Below are positions 25,827-35,830 of a stretch of DNA of 64,000 nucleotides, piece by piece. A model generated the notes under the pieces. The model was not told where the DNA came from and ran no database searches. It saw only the letters and a list, made by a program, of their open reading frames with translations. How positions within the stretch are numbered: the first letter of the stretch is position 1; each line of letters starts with the position of its first letter. A program made the position numbers and the translations under genes. The stretch comes from Bifidobacterium moukalabense DSM 27321 (lineage in GTDB: Bacteria; Actinomycetota; Actinomycetes; Actinomycetales; Bifidobacteriaceae). The stretch is taken from assembly GCF_000522505.1 (NCBI RefSeq), contig NZ_AZMV01000007.1, positions 496,001-560,000 of the forward strand, given 5' to 3'.

Positions 25827-27115
25827 ATGCCGAAACTGGCGATATCGTCGCCGTATTTGCGCCGGACCGCGTCCAACGCCTGCTCGGCCCCGCGCAGGCG
25901 TTCGGTTTTCGGCTCTTTCCTGCGGGTGTCGCAATCCTGCGCCGTGTCCGCTTCCTCCAGCAGATCCTCCAGCGAAGGCTGAATGATGGCGGAACCAGCC
26001 TCGACCAACCCGCTGGCGCTCATGCCGGCCAAACGTACCGGTCGGGGCAGCGAAATCGCATGCACCGAACCGGTTTCCATGCCCATCATCCGCAACAGCA
26101 GGTCGACGCACTGCGGATACAGCGCGCTTGCCGCATCCGCCGGCCGCTCCATGGTGCGCCCCTTCGTGGCATAGCTCAGATCCGGAAAACGCAGCTTCAC
26201 CATCACCTTGCGTGCCATCAGTCCACGTCGACGCAACGAGCTCGCCACCTCATCGCAGCAATGCCGCAACATCGAGCATACCTGCCGCATGTCCTGCGTA
26301 TCCGCATCGAACGTGCGCTCCGAACCTATCGATTTCTCCGGTGTATACGGCGTGACCGGACGGTCATCCAGACCATGTGATGCCATATGCAGACCATGTG
26401 CGGTAATCGTCGATCCCGTGGCCTCGGCCAGGGTCGTTTCGTCCATCCTTGCCAAATCGGCGACCGAATTGATGCCCCATGCATGCAGCCGCCGCTCGAG
26501 TGAAGGCCCGACTCCCGGAATGCCGCGCAACGGCATCATCTGCACGAATTCGGCATGCCGGGCCAGAGGAATCATCAGCATGCCGTTCGGTTTGGCGTTC
26601 GTCGACGCCATCTTCGCGACCAGTTTGTTCGCCGCGATGCCGACGGAACAGGTCACGTTGTAACGCGCCGCCACCTGTTCGCGAATCCATGCGCCGATTG
26701 CGGAGGGGGTATGCCAGCGCAGCAGTGCGCCGGAGACATCCATATAGCATTCATCCACCGACACCTGTTCGATTCGATCGGTGATCCGGCTGAACACTTC
26801 GGTGAAGATGCGCCGTGACATCGCGCGATAGTACTGCATGTCGACCGGCAGAAAAATGCCGTTCGGACACAGTTGATGTGCCCGCGAGCTCGCCATGGCC
26901 GAATTGATGCCGTATGCGCGCGCCTCATAGCTGGCCGCCGACACCACCGACCGGTTGCCGGTGCCGATGATGACCGGCCTGCCCGCATATTCCGGGTGCC
27001 GTGCCACTTCCAGCGAGGCGTAGAAGGCATCCATATCGATATGTAGCACCGTACAACCGGTCTCGTCGTGACCCCAGTCACGTTTGGCCGCTGCGATTCG
27101 TGGTGCCGTGCTCAT
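25823..27115 (-). CDS. dinB: DNA polymerase IV (Y-family)
   Basis: 430 residues. Catalytic carboxylates sit in LHIDMDAFYASLE and EQVSVDECYMDVSG; the steric-gate and nucleotide region YEARAYGINSAMA and the helix-hairpin-helix LRGIPGVGPSLERRL are present, as is the little-finger domain KSIGSERTF. It performs translesion synthesis. ATG 27115 is preceded at 6 nt by TATCAT with no Shine-Dalgarno, consistent with a leaderless mRNA. The C-terminal tail after about residue 380 is Glu/Arg-rich and shows no clear beta-clamp motif. Confidence 0.93.
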   Translation of the reverse strand: MSTAPRIAAAKRDWGHDETGCTVLHIDMDAFYASLEVARHPEYAGRPVIIGTGNRSVVSAASYEARAYGINSAMASSRAHQLCPNGIFLPVDMQYYRAMSRRIFTEVFSRITDRIEQVSVDECYMDVSGALLRWHTPSAIGAWIREQVAARYNVTCSVGIAANKLVAKMASTNAKPNGMLMIPLARHAEFVQMMPLRGIPGVGPSLERRLHAWGINSVADLARMDETTLAEATGSTITAHGLHMASHGLDDRPVTPYTPEKSIGSERTFDADTQDMRQVCSMLRHCCDEVASSLRRRGLMARKVMVKLRFPDLSYATKGRTMERPADAASALYPQCVDLLLRMMGMETGSVHAISLPRPVRLAGMSASGLVEAGSAIIQPSLEDLLEEADTAQDCDTRRKEPKTERLRGAEQALDAVRRKYGDDIASFGI

Positions 27116-27230
27116 GATTCCATGATATGCGATTCCCACCGAGGATTGAAACAAATGTTCGAATATGGTGTGATCGCCGCGCCTTTTTGCGTGTCGTCTC
27201 CGGACCGTCTCGCGAGTACGCTGGTACCCC

Positions 27231-28163
27231 GTGAAGAGAGTCATCATGACGGCATTGAACCGTTTGCCGATCGTCGTCATCGCCGTCTGCGAGGCGGTGA
27301 TGATCTATACCGCCACCGGCGTGGCCAAGGTGGCGTTCACTCAATTGGACGCCGTATACGCCGCATGGTACCGCGTCGGTTTCATGGCTCTGATGCTGCT
27401 GGCCTGGCGCAGGCCGTGGAAGGCCGACAGGCGCGATTCGTTGCCCGGGACCCGTAGGGATTGGGGCCTGCTGGCGGGGTTCGGCGCGGTTTTGGTGTTG
27501 ATGAACACCATGTATTATGTGGCGATTAGCAATATGGATATCGGCATCGCCACCGCCATCGAATTCATCGGGCCTCTTGGCGTGGCCGTCATCACCGGGC
27601 ATAGTTGGCGCGAGCGCGTCGGCATCGGCATCGCGGCCGGTGGCGTGGTGCTATTGGCCGGCATCTCGCTTGGTGGCGAGAACGGCGGCAGCTTTCTGAT
27701 CGGCCTGATCGCCATTCTGGTCGGCGGTTCCATGTGGGGCTGCTATATCGTGCTCGGCGGCAAAGTCGCGGCCAAGGGTCATCCGATCGACATGCTGTGC
27801 TGGGGTACCGTACTTGGTTGGCTGATGCAGTCGGTGTTCCTAGCTCCGGGCGCCATCGTCCATCTGGCGGGGCCCAAGGCCGACGCGACCTGGGTTCATG
27901 CCTCGTGGGGCGTCGCGGCGTTGCTGGCATTGCTGTTCCTGGTGTCGTTGTTCGGTTCGTTCCTGCCGTATCTGACCGATCAGGTGGTGATGCGACGCAT
28001 TCCGTCCGCACGCTATTCCGTGGTGCAGTCCATCAATCCCGCCATGGCCACGTTCATCGCCCTTGCTTTCGGTGAGATTCCGACACTGGGGGAGTGCGCA
28101 GGCATCGCGTTGGTGATTGTGGCGGTGATCGTCACGTTTTCCGGAGATGCGAATCCGGCGTAG
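27231..28163 (+). CDS. EamA-family transporter (RhtA/YddG-like)
   Basis: 310 residues, ten membrane spans in two repeats. Segments such as AVYAAWYRVGFMALMLLAWR, NTMYYVAISNMDIGIATAIE and FIGPLGVAVIT are typical of the threonine/homoserine exporter RhtA subgroup; the second half ends SFLPYLTDQVVMRRIP and INPAMATFIALAFGEIPT. Export of amino acids or similar metabolites is inferred. GTG 27231 has TACGCT ending 8 nt upstream and no Shine-Dalgarno, suggesting leaderless translation. Confidence 0.85.
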   Translation: MKRVIMTALNRLPIVVIAVCEAVMIYTATGVAKVAFTQLDAVYAAWYRVGFMALMLLAWRRPWKADRRDSLPGTRRDWGLLAGFGAVLVLMNTMYYVAISNMDIGIATAIEFIGPLGVAVITGHSWRERVGIGIAAGGVVLLAGISLGGENGGSFLIGLIAILVGGSMWGCYIVLGGKVAAKGHPIDMLCWGTVLGWLMQSVFLAPGAIVHLAGPKADATWVHASWGVAALLALLFLVSLFGSFLPYLTDQVVMRRIPSARYSVVQSINPAMATFIALAFGEIPTLGECAGIALVIVAVIVTFSGDANPA

Positions 28164-28338
28164 AGGCCGGTCATCGGATGGCTGCGGGTCGAATTCCCCA
28201 GGTCGATTGGATGTCGGTGTGCATCGCGTGTCATGCGGAATCACGCCAACGGCTTACGATTTTTCCGGTTTCTGGTGTTTTGCCTCCGGATAGATGCTAT
28301 AGTTACATGCTGTTGCGTCGTGACAACGTCACAACAGT

Positions 28339-28427
28339 GGAGTCATGCCTGAGTGGCCGATAGGGGCACCCTGCTAAGGTGTTAGTCGTGTTTAGCGGCT
28401 CGAGGGTTCGAATCCCTCTGACTCCGC
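28339..28427 (+). tRNA. tRNA-Ser (anticodon GCT)
   Basis: Acceptor GGAGTCA pairs with TGACTCC; the anticodon loop CTGCTAA exposes GCT, and a long variable arm marks class II. The T-arm reads GAGGGTTCGAATCCCTC. Confidence 0.94.
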
Positions 28428-28434
28428 GAATGGG

Positions 28435-28468
28435 CCGGAATCGCTGGAATTGCAGTGATTCCGGTTTT
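28435..28468 (+). terminator. Terminator after tRNA-Ser
   Basis: CCGGAATCGCTG pairs with CAGTGATTCCGG (one G-U) around a 6-nt loop, followed by TTTTGTT. Confidence 0.85.
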
Positions 28469-28571
28469 GTTATAGCGGAAAGAACCGGTATGCGAGGCGG
28501 CATGCCCTTTGTTCGCCGCCCTTTTCGATATCCTTGGACTAGAGAGAATATCGAAGAAGAGGGGTACGGCC

Positions 28572-29939
28572 ATGCGTATCAGAAAAGATGCCTTGCATGC
28601 ATCCAATCCGGAATTGCTGACCACCGGCAGGCGCAGAGTCGCAATAATTGCGGCAATCATCATCATTGCCGTGCTGGCGGTCGGGGGGTGGTTCGTAGTG
28701 CGGCAGGTGCGCTCGCAGGAGACGACACATGCGGCGAATCCGGCAACGACGTCCACGCGGCAATCGCAGGCAAGTGCGACGGCGAAACAGACCGAGGCGA
28801 CGGAACATCACGGCAACTCCCCGGACTGCCCGGATACGGATTGCATCGCCATGCTCGTCAACGGCGACCTGTTGTTCCATGAGGGCCTGTGGAACAATTT
28901 CGCGAGTGCCGACACTGCGGCCACCGATGGTACGGCCTTCGACTTCACCAGCCTGTTCGAGCCGATGCGCCAATATATCGATGCCTCCGACATCGCGGTG
29001 TGCGAGTTCGAGACCCCGATCGCCCAACGTGGCGGTCCGTATACCGGCTATCCGGTGTTCAACATTCCGCCGGAGGTCGCCGATGCCGCCAAGAACGTCG
29101 GCTATCGTGCCTGCACGCATGCGTCGAACCATTCATGGGACCAAGGTGCGGATGGCATCTCGCGCCTGTGGGACACCCTGGAGTCCGACGGCATCGCACA
29201 GACCGGCTCCTATAAGACCGAAGAGGATTCCACCAAACCGCTCGTCATCGACTCGCCGACCGGCGGCGGCAAACTCGGCCTCATCTCGGGAACGGTGTCG
29301 TTGAATGCGCAGACTCCCGATTTCGACTGGCGTGTCGACCGGTTGCGCGAAGCGAGCGATCCCAATCATCAGGCCGATATCGACAAAGCCGTGGCCAAGG
29401 CGAAGGCCGCGCGCGAACAGGGGGCCGACGTGGTGGCCATCGCCATGCATTCGGTGCAGGAGTATCTGGACTACGCCGATTCATGGCAGCAGTCCGAAGC
29501 GCATGAACTGGCCGATACCGGTGCATTCGACGTGATCTACGGCGCAGGATGCCATTGCGCGCAGCCCATCGAGAACTACAACGGCACCTGGATCATCTAC
29601 GGCCTGGGCAATGCGGTGACCGTGACCTCCTACATCCCCGGCAACGAGGTCAACAATCAGGGTGTGACCGCCCGCGTGCAGTTCGCCGGCAAGAAGGGCG
29701 TGGCCGGTTCCTGGCGCGTCAGCCGCATCGACTGGATACCGACCGCCAATATGCGGCAGGGGCAGTACCAGTGGTGTTCGCTCGCCAGCGACCATCCCGA
29801 CGGCACATGCTGGAACGACGCCGAGGACGCGAACCAACGGCAACGCATATGGAACGTCATCTACTCCATGGGCGCCGACCAGAGCGTCGTACGGGAGTGG
29901 GACATCACCGCGGAGCAGACGACTTCTTCCGGGAAATAG
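28572..29939 (+). CDS. CapA-family (poly-gamma-glutamate capsule-like) membrane-anchored protein
   Basis: 455 residues. A single N-terminal span (VAIIAAIIIIAVLAVGGWFV) anchors it with the bulk outside. A Thr/Gln/Ala-rich spacer leads to the CapA metallophosphoesterase-like domain: MLVNGDLLFHEGLW, DIAVCEFETPI, THASNHSWDQGADG, VVAIAMHSVQEY and IIYGLGNAV. The conserved Asp/Asn/His positions are retained. CapA proteins take part in polyglutamate or other cell-surface polymer handling; no capB/capC neighbours are seen, so substrate is unknown. ATG 28572 follows a GAAGAGGGG ribosome site. Confidence 0.86.
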   Translation: MRIRKDALHASNPELLTTGRRRVAIIAAIIIIAVLAVGGWFVVRQVRSQETTHAANPATTSTRQSQASATAKQTEATEHHGNSPDCPDTDCIAMLVNGDLLFHEGLWNNFASADTAATDGTAFDFTSLFEPMRQYIDASDIAVCEFETPIAQRGGPYTGYPVFNIPPEVADAAKNVGYRACTHASNHSWDQGADGISRLWDTLESDGIAQTGSYKTEEDSTKPLVIDSPTGGGKLGLISGTVSLNAQTPDFDWRVDRLREASDPNHQADIDKAVAKAKAAREQGADVVAIAMHSVQEYLDYADSWQQSEAHELADTGAFDVIYGAGCHCAQPIENYNGTWIIYGLGNAVTVTSYIPGNEVNNQGVTARVQFAGKKGVAGSWRVSRIDWIPTANMRQGQYQWCSLASDHPDGTCWNDAEDANQRQRIWNVIYSMGADQSVVREWDITAEQTTSSGK

Positions 29940-30003
29940 CATTGTGGCAGAATATGCCACGTAATCATAATGCCATCACAAGCCGTTCGGAAAGGAACCG
30001 TAT

Positions 30004-30993
30004 ATGGTCGAGATTGTTGAGACCCAGCCGGAGCGTACCGATCTGCCGCTGGTCGTCATGCCGGTGGTTCTCGAGTCCATGGTCGAACCGTTCAAACAGT
30101 GTTTCGGACTGTTGGAGAACGTTGCACGGGTGCGCATGTTCGAGGATTTCACGTTGGATGAGGACACCATCGTGTCCCGTTGCACCGGGGCCGATGCCGT
30201 TATGGTAATCGGCTTCCACTGCACCGACTCGATTCTCGAACGCACCCATGCCAGGTGCTATGCGTTCGGCGGCACCGGCGTGGCCAGCTACATCAATCTG
30301 GAGATGGCCAAGGCGCAGGGCATCCGTGTCTGCAATGTGGTGCATTACGGCGACCATGCCGTCGCCGAGCACACCATGGCATTGCTGATGGAGCTCACCC
30401 GGCATGTCGGGCTGCTCGACAGCGAGGTCAAGGCGGGCGATTGGTCCGGCGTGGACGGCTATGAGCTGTTCGGCAAGAAGCTCGGCATCATCGGTCTCGG
30501 CGGCATCGGCCAGACCGTGGCCCGTATCGCGAACGCCTACGGCATGAAGGTCTCCGCCTGGAATTCGCATGTGCCCGAACAGGTCTTCACCGACTGCAAT
30601 GTCACGCCGGTCGACGACATGAACGAACTGATCGCCGGCAGCGACGTCGTATCCATCCACATGCCGCTGCTCGACTCCACGCGCGGCATCGTCACCGCCG
30701 AAAACCTCGAGGCGCTACGGCCCGGTACGCTGTTCGTCAACACGGCACGCGCCGAAATCCTCGAGCCGGGCGCACTGCTCAGGCGACTGGAGCGCGGTGA
30801 CATTCCGGCCGCACTCGACGTATTCGACCATGAGCCGCTCAGCGCCGATGACCCGCTATGCCGGATTCCCGGCATCGTGCTCACCCCGCACACCGCATGG
30901 CGTACCGATGGCGCATACGTCGGCATCACCAGGCAGGTCGTGCAGTCCGTCGCCGCATTCTTCAAGGGCGGGGATTTCAACGTCGTCGTCTGA
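30004..30993 (+). CDS. D-isomer-specific 2-hydroxyacid dehydrogenase
   Basis: 329 residues. The NAD-binding Rossmann motif LGIIGLGGIGQTVARIA, the catalytic Arg in VNTARAEILEPGAL, Glu in DVFDHEPLS and His in VLTPHTAWR are all present, as in glycerate/phosphoglycerate/lactate-type dehydrogenases. The exact substrate is not evident from the sequence. GGAAAGGAAC precedes the ATG at 30004. It follows the CapA-like gene after 64 bp. Confidence 0.88.
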   Translation: MVEIVETQPERTDLPLVVMPVVLESMVEPFKQCFGLLENVARVRMFEDFTLDEDTIVSRCTGADAVMVIGFHCTDSILERTHARCYAFGGTGVASYINLEMAKAQGIRVCNVVHYGDHAVAEHTMALLMELTRHVGLLDSEVKAGDWSGVDGYELFGKKLGIIGLGGIGQTVARIANAYGMKVSAWNSHVPEQVFTDCNVTPVDDMNELIAGSDVVSIHMPLLDSTRGIVTAENLEALRPGTLFVNTARAEILEPGALLRRLERGDIPAALDVFDHEPLSADDPLCRIPGIVLTPHTAWRTDGAYVGITRQVVQSVAAFFKGGDFNVVV

Positions 30994-31027
30994 TCGCCAG
31001 GTCGGCTGAATCGGGTAGGTTGAAGGC

Positions 31028-31666
31028 ATGCAGACCATACTTGATTCCGCCGATCGGCCGGCGCATGACGCGTTCGTCGAAAAGAAGTCGGAATTCATCG
31101 GCGACGCCTGTCACATCGATTCGCTGGATGATGCGCTCGCCTTCGTCGCGATGATTCGTGAAAGGCATCCGAAGGCCCGCCACGTCGCCTATGCCGCGGT
31201 CTGCGGAGGCTCCGACGGTCGCCTTGCGGAGCGGATGAGTGACGACGGAGAGCCGTCGGGCACCGCAGGCAAGCCGATCCTCGATGTGCTGCGCGCCAAT
31301 GAAATGACCGACTGCGTGGTTGCCGTCACCCGCTATTTCGGTGGGATTCTGCTTGGCTCGGGCGGACTTGTCCGAGCCTATTCGACCGGTGCGTCCATTG
31401 CGGTGAAGGCGGCGAGCAAGGCGAGGATCGTGCCGTGCAGTGAATACCGGATGGTGCTGGATTACCCGCAACTCGGTAGCTTCCAGAATCTGTTGGCATC
31501 CGTGGAGGGAGAACAGGCCGACACGCAGTATACGGACCGCATCGAAATGCGTGTGATCGTGCCGCAGGAGCGTGCCGGGGCCTTCGAATCCCGTGTGATC
31601 GAAGCCTTCAACGCGGCCGTCACGCCGGAACCGATCGGCGCGTCCAACCGACCGGTCAGACTGTGA
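31028..31666 (+). CDS. YigZ/IMPACT family protein
   Basis: 212 residues. The UPF0029 core is visible: EKKSEFIGDACHIDSLDDAL, RHVAYAAVC, SDDGEPSGTAGKPILDVL and VVAVTRYFGGILLGSGGLVR, followed by the C-terminal ferredoxin-like domain. The eukaryotic relative IMPACT modulates the Gcn1-Gcn2 axis; the bacterial role is poorly known, possibly nucleic-acid binding. ATG 31028 follows TTGAAGGC. It lies 34 bp after the dehydrogenase and may be co-transcribed. Confidence 0.9.
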   Translation: MQTILDSADRPAHDAFVEKKSEFIGDACHIDSLDDALAFVAMIRERHPKARHVAYAAVCGGSDGRLAERMSDDGEPSGTAGKPILDVLRANEMTDCVVAVTRYFGGILLGSGGLVRAYSTGASIAVKAASKARIVPCSEYRMVLDYPQLGSFQNLLASVEGEQADTQYTDRIEMRVIVPQERAGAFESRVIEAFNAAVTPEPIGASNRPVRL

Positions 31667-31700
31667 GCCGTCGATTACGGTATGGCGTAAGGTGAAGACT

Positions 31701-32369
31701 ATGACTGATGCCGAGAACATCGAAAATGCCGAACATGCAGGGAACGCCGCCGATCAGTCGGCTGTGCAGGAGGTTCCCGCCGATTTCGAACCGTTGACCG
31801 CCACATATGAGCGTCTTCGTCATTCCACCGACGCCGACGAGCTGAGCGAATTCGCCCGCCGTCCGCTGCCGGACCGTGCCGAGCAGGCCGCGTTCTCGCG
31901 TGCCACTGCACTGCTGGAGGCCGTGGCGGGCAATCCTCATACTCCGTTGGAGGATCGTGTTTTCCTTGCCGAGACCATGCCGTTCCCGAACATTCTGGTC
32001 AAACTGTCCACCGACGGATCCGTCGAAGTGCGCAAGGCCGTGGCCGGCAACACCGATGACAAGAACTGGCTGGTGGGCCGCCTCACCAAGGATGAATCTC
32101 CGGAGGTGCGGGATATCGCCCTGCGGAACAAGCGCACATCCTGGAAGATGCGCCTGGAAGGGGCGCAGGATCCGAATATGGATACGGAAACCCTTGACTT
32201 TCTTGGCGCACTCGGCACCGAATATGAGCCGAAAGCCCCGGCGGTGTTGGCTTCCATGGTGCGCAGGGCCGTGGCGCTCAATCCGAACACATCGGCGGCG
32301 ATGCTCGCCAAGCTTGCCGAGGATCCCTCCGGAGAGGTGGTCCGGGCCGTACGGTCGCGCCACGAGTGA
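31701..32369 (+). CDS. Variant leucine-rich (LRV-type) repeat protein
   Basis: 222 residues. An acidic N-terminus leads into alpha-helical repeats of roughly 24-30 residues with the pattern VRKAVAGN...LVGRLTKDESPEVRDIALRN and, near the end, VRRAVALNPNTSAAMLAKLA...GEVVRAVRSRHE. This N-(P)-x-x-(P)...L-x-x-L-A-x-D...VR-x-A-V-A rhythm is that of LRV repeats; a related motif ends the FHA protein at 12.4 kb. The function is unknown, probably protein interaction. ATG 31701 is preferred (AAGGTGA six bases upstream) over GTG 31692. Confidence 0.7.
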   Translation: MTDAENIENAEHAGNAADQSAVQEVPADFEPLTATYERLRHSTDADELSEFARRPLPDRAEQAAFSRATALLEAVAGNPHTPLEDRVFLAETMPFPNILVKLSTDGSVEVRKAVAGNTDDKNWLVGRLTKDESPEVRDIALRNKRTSWKMRLEGAQDPNMDTETLDFLGALGTEYEPKAPAVLASMVRRAVALNPNTSAAMLAKLAEDPSGEVVRAVRSRHE

Positions 32370-32444
32370 CAAATTTTTGAATACGTTGTCATTTCGTTTG
32401 AAAAATACGCGTGGCGCATGCTGAAAGGCTCTAGACTGTTGACT

Positions 32445-34607
32445 ATGACAGAACAGACCGAAAACGCAACGCGTCTCGCCCGTCCGCTCATTCGCCTGGC
32501 CAAGCTGGTTGGCGTCGCCACCAGCTACGTGGGCATGAGCCATGACTACCACGAAATCGAAGACGATGTCCTGGTGGCGGTGCTCAAGGCGCTTGGCATC
32601 GACGCTTCCAACGACGAGGCGATCGAGCAGTCCATGGAATCCATTCTTCACGAACGCCGCTCGCGACTGGTTGCGCCCACCGTGCTGCATACGGTGGGCG
32701 AGCCAAGCACGGTGCTGGTCAACGTCGGCGTGCTCGAGGTGCCGCAGGCCAGTATCACGCTGGAGGACGGCAGCGAGTTTACCGGAACGATCTCCTACGG
32801 TGCCGGTGATGGCTCCATCCATGACCTTGACGACACGTTCATCTCCACCTCTTCGGTGATACTGCCGAAGGACCTGCCGGCGGGCTACCATACCCTACAT
32901 GTGCGGGTGGGGGAGCATGTTCAGGATGCAACCGTTATCAGCGCTCCGGAAAAGATCAAGCTGCTCGACGATATGAAGGAAGGCTCCCTGTGGGGTTGGA
33001 TGAGCCAGCTGTATTCGATTCGTTCCACTGGTTCCTGGGGCGTGGGCGACTATGAGGATCTCAAGACCCTGCTGGTCGAAGCCAAGAAGAAGACCGGTGC
33101 CGACTTCATGCTTATCAATCCGATGCACGCCGCCGAGCCGGTGCCGCCACTGACGCCGTCGCCATACCTGCCGATTTCCCGCCGTTTCGTCAACTTCAGC
33201 TACATCCGCCCGGAATCCGTACCGGAGTATGCCATGCTGAGCCCCAAAGACAAGGCGCGGGTCGACGAGCTGCATGCGCAGGTCGAGCCGCTCAACGGCG
33301 ATGCGCAGGTCATCGACCGCGACTCCATGTGGCGCGCCAAGATGCATGCGTTGTGGATCATATTCACTTCCGGGCGTACCGCCGAACGTCAGGCGCAGTT
33401 CGGGCGATACCTGGCCGATTGCGGTGACGAACTCGAATCCTACGCCACATGGTGCCTGTGCTACGACAAGTGGGGTGCGCCCAATGGCAAGCCCGACAAT
33501 TGGGAACGTACGTTCGACCGTGATTCCGTTGAGATTCGGGAACTCCGACGTCGATTCCCCGACACGCTCGAATTCTACCGCTGGCTCGAATGGGTGGCCA
33601 CCGAGCAGCTGCATGCGGCGCAGCAGGCCGCGCGCGCAGCCGGCATGAAGATCGGCATCATCGCCGACATGGCCGTGGGCGTGCACCCGTCCGGTTCCGA
33701 CGTGTGGTGGAACCCGGAACGCTTCGCCAAGGGCGCCACGGTCGGCGCCCCGCCTGACATGTTCAACCAACAGGGTCAGGATTGGAGTCAGCCGCCGCTG
33801 AATCCGATCGCCCTCGAGCGGACCGGCTACAAAGTGTACCGGGATATGGTGCATGGCATGTTCGCCAATGCCGGTGCCGTGCGCATCGATCATATTCTCG
33901 GCCTGTTCCGTTTGTGGTGGATTCCGGAAGGCAGGAAGGCCACCGATGGCACCTATGTGTATTACGACTCCGACGTCATGCTCGGCGTGCTGGCACTTGA
34001 GGCCTCCCGCGCCGGCGGCGTGGTGGTCGGCGAGGATCTCGGTGTGGTGCCGCCGTATGTATCCAAATCGCTGTCCGCGCACGGCATCCTCGGCTGTGCC
34101 GTGGAATGGTTCGAACAGTTCGACGGCGAGTTCCGCGCGCCGAGCGATTGGCGCCCGTACGCGTTGGCCTCCGTCAACACGCATGACATGCCGCCGGCGG
34201 CAGGCTATCTCGAATATGGCCATGTCAAACTGCGTGAACAGCTGGGCCTGCTGTCCGGACCGGTGGAGGAGTTCCAGGCCTCGGCGACCGCCGAACACGA
34301 CGCCATGCTGAACATGCTCGTCGAGGAAGGCTATCTCGACAAGGCCGCCCTCGACGATGAGCCCGCCAGCGAGGACAAGATCGTTGACGCGCTGTACCGC
34401 GGTCTCAAGGGGTCGCCATGCAAGCTTATGGCCGCCTCCATCGTCGACGCGGTGGGGGAAAGGCGAACGCAGAACCAGCCGGGCACCAACAACGAGTATC
34501 CGAACTGGCGTATCCCGCTGGCCGACGGCAAGGGCAACGTCGTACCGCTTGAAGGGCTTTTCGACAATCCGCGCCTGCAGGAGATCGCCGCCATCATGCG
34601 TGGTTAG
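32445..34607 (+). CDS. malQ: 4-alpha-glucanotransferase (amylomaltase, GH77)
   Basis: 720 residues. It transfers alpha-1,4-glucan chains between maltodextrins. Landmarks: WGWMSQLYSIRSTGSWGVGD, the sugar-binding SPYLPISRRFVNFSYI, the nucleophile region VRIDHILGLFRLWWIP (Asp), the acid/base region VGEDLGVVPPYV (Glu) and VNTHDMPPAAGYL (Asp). The ~150 N-terminal residues form the extra domain of the long MalQ group. ATG 32445 is preferred because TAGACT ends 7 nt upstream, which fits a leaderless start; ATG 32418 is the alternative. With glgX nearby it serves maltodextrin/glycogen turnover. Confidence 0.94.
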   Translation: MTEQTENATRLARPLIRLAKLVGVATSYVGMSHDYHEIEDDVLVAVLKALGIDASNDEAIEQSMESILHERRSRLVAPTVLHTVGEPSTVLVNVGVLEVPQASITLEDGSEFTGTISYGAGDGSIHDLDDTFISTSSVILPKDLPAGYHTLHVRVGEHVQDATVISAPEKIKLLDDMKEGSLWGWMSQLYSIRSTGSWGVGDYEDLKTLLVEAKKKTGADFMLINPMHAAEPVPPLTPSPYLPISRRFVNFSYIRPESVPEYAMLSPKDKARVDELHAQVEPLNGDAQVIDRDSMWRAKMHALWIIFTSGRTAERQAQFGRYLADCGDELESYATWCLCYDKWGAPNGKPDNWERTFDRDSVEIRELRRRFPDTLEFYRWLEWVATEQLHAAQQAARAAGMKIGIIADMAVGVHPSGSDVWWNPERFAKGATVGAPPDMFNQQGQDWSQPPLNPIALERTGYKVYRDMVHGMFANAGAVRIDHILGLFRLWWIPEGRKATDGTYVYYDSDVMLGVLALEASRAGGVVVGEDLGVVPPYVSKSLSAHGILGCAVEWFEQFDGEFRAPSDWRPYALASVNTHDMPPAAGYLEYGHVKLREQLGLLSGPVEEFQASATAEHDAMLNMLVEEGYLDKAALDDEPASEDKIVDALYRGLKGSPCKLMAASIVDAVGERRTQNQPGTNNEYPNWRIPLADGKGNVVPLEGLFDNPRLQEIAAIMRG

Positions 34608-34651
34608 CGCCTTGTCGCCTCCCCCGTCAGGGAAGAAGGCAACGTATGGTG

Positions 34652-34680
34652 TTGCCGAATGTCAAGGCAGGCGATATACT
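34652..34680 (+). promoter_or_regulatory. Promoter of rplM-rpsI
   Basis: TTGCCG (34652-34657), exactly 17 bp, TATACT (34675-34680). It leaves a leader of about 165 nt before rplM, with no small gene recognised in it. Confidence 0.75.
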
Positions 34681-34851
34681 AGTAGATTGTTGTGTTTCCC
34701 TACGGGGTCCTTCAAAGCGCTTTTCCCACTCGCCATCGAGGACTTTCAGGGAGCCCACGGATAATGAGACCCGAAAACGGCACCATTGCGACGCCTAACC
34801 AACGTTCGGCGCTGTCGGAGGGTCCGGAACACAATATAGAAAAGGTACATC

Positions 34852-35301
34852 GTGAAAACTTTCACTCCGAAGCCAGCTGATCTGACTCACGACTGGTACA
34901 TCATCGACGCCACCGACGTGGTGCTCGGCCGTCTCGCATCCCAGGCAGCCATCCTGCTGCGTGGCAAGAACAAGCCGACCTACGCTCCGCACGCCGATTC
35001 CGGTAACCACGTGATCATCATCAATGCCGACAAGATCGCTCTGACCGGCAACAAGATGGGCAAGGAACTGTACATGCACTCCGGTCGTCCGGGTGGTCTG
35101 CGTCGCGATAGCTACGCCGAGCTTCTGGAAAAGAATCCTGAGCGCATCATCCGCTCCGCTATCAAGGGCATGCTGCCGAAGAACCGTCTGGCCAAGGTGC
35201 AGCTGGGTCGCCTGCGCATCTTCCGTGGCGCCGAGCATCCGCACACCGCACAGCAGCCGCAGGTTTTCGAGATCGCTCAGGTCTCGCAGCAGGCTAAGTG
35301 A
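34852..35301 (+). CDS. rplM: 50S ribosomal protein L13
   Basis: 149 residues, GTG start. The family start [39 protein letters not shown], and [20 protein letters not shown] are characteristic. L13 is an early 23S-binding assembly protein. It is followed 20 bp later by rpsI, the conserved pair. GAAAAGG lies before the GTG. Confidence 0.97.
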   Translation: MKTFTPKPADLTHDWYIIDATDVVLGRLASQAAILLRGKNKPTYAPHADSGNHVIIINADKIALTGNKMGKELYMHSGRPGGLRRDSYAELLEKNPERIIRSAIKGMLPKNRLAKVQLGRLRIFRGAEHPHTAQQPQVFEIAQVSQQAK

Positions 35302-35321
35302 ACCGAAGGGAGATAAGAAAC

Positions 35322-35813
35322 ATGGCTGAAAACACCAACAACTCCGCGGTTCTCGAGACCGAAGAGGAGCTTACCTCATACACCACCGAAACCAACGCTG
35401 GCGCTGGCACCGGCACTTCCGCCATCGCTCCGGGCTACGGCACCGGTCGTCGTAAGGAAGCCGTCGCCCGTGTCCGTCTGGTTCCGGGAACCGGTAAGTG
35501 GACCATCAACGGCCGCACCCTGGAAGAGTACTTCCCGGCCAAGCTGCTGCAGCGTGAGGTCAACTCCCCGATCGTTCTGCTCAAGCTCGAAGGCAAGTTC
35601 GACGCTATCGTCCTCGTTGACGGTGGCGGCACCACCGGCCAGGCAGGCGCGATCCGCCTGGGTGTTGCCCGCGCTCTGAACGCCATCGATCGTGATGCGA
35701 ACCGCGCCACCCTGAAGAAGGCTGGCTTCCTGACCCGCGACGCCCGCGTCGTGGAACGCAAGAAGGCCGGTCTGCACAAGGCTCGTCGCGCTCCGCAGTT
35801 CTCGAAGCGCTAA
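35322..35813 (+). CDS. rpsI: 30S ribosomal protein S9
   Basis: 163 residues, longer than the ~130 of most S9 proteins because of a Thr/Glu/Ala-rich extension of about 35 residues before the conserved [20 protein letters not shown]. The C-terminus RRAPQFSKR contacts the P-site tRNA. ATG 35322 follows GGGAGA; a nine-residue-longer ATG at 35298 overlaps rplM and lacks a site. Confidence 0.96.
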   Translation: MAENTNNSAVLETEEELTSYTTETNAGAGTGTSAIAPGYGTGRRKEAVARVRLVPGTGKWTINGRTLEEYFPAKLLQREVNSPIVLLKLEGKFDAIVLVDGGGTTGQAGAIRLGVARALNAIDRDANRATLKKAGFLTRDARVVERKKAGLHKARRAPQFSKR

Positions 35814-35830
35814 AGCTTTACGGCTTATGC

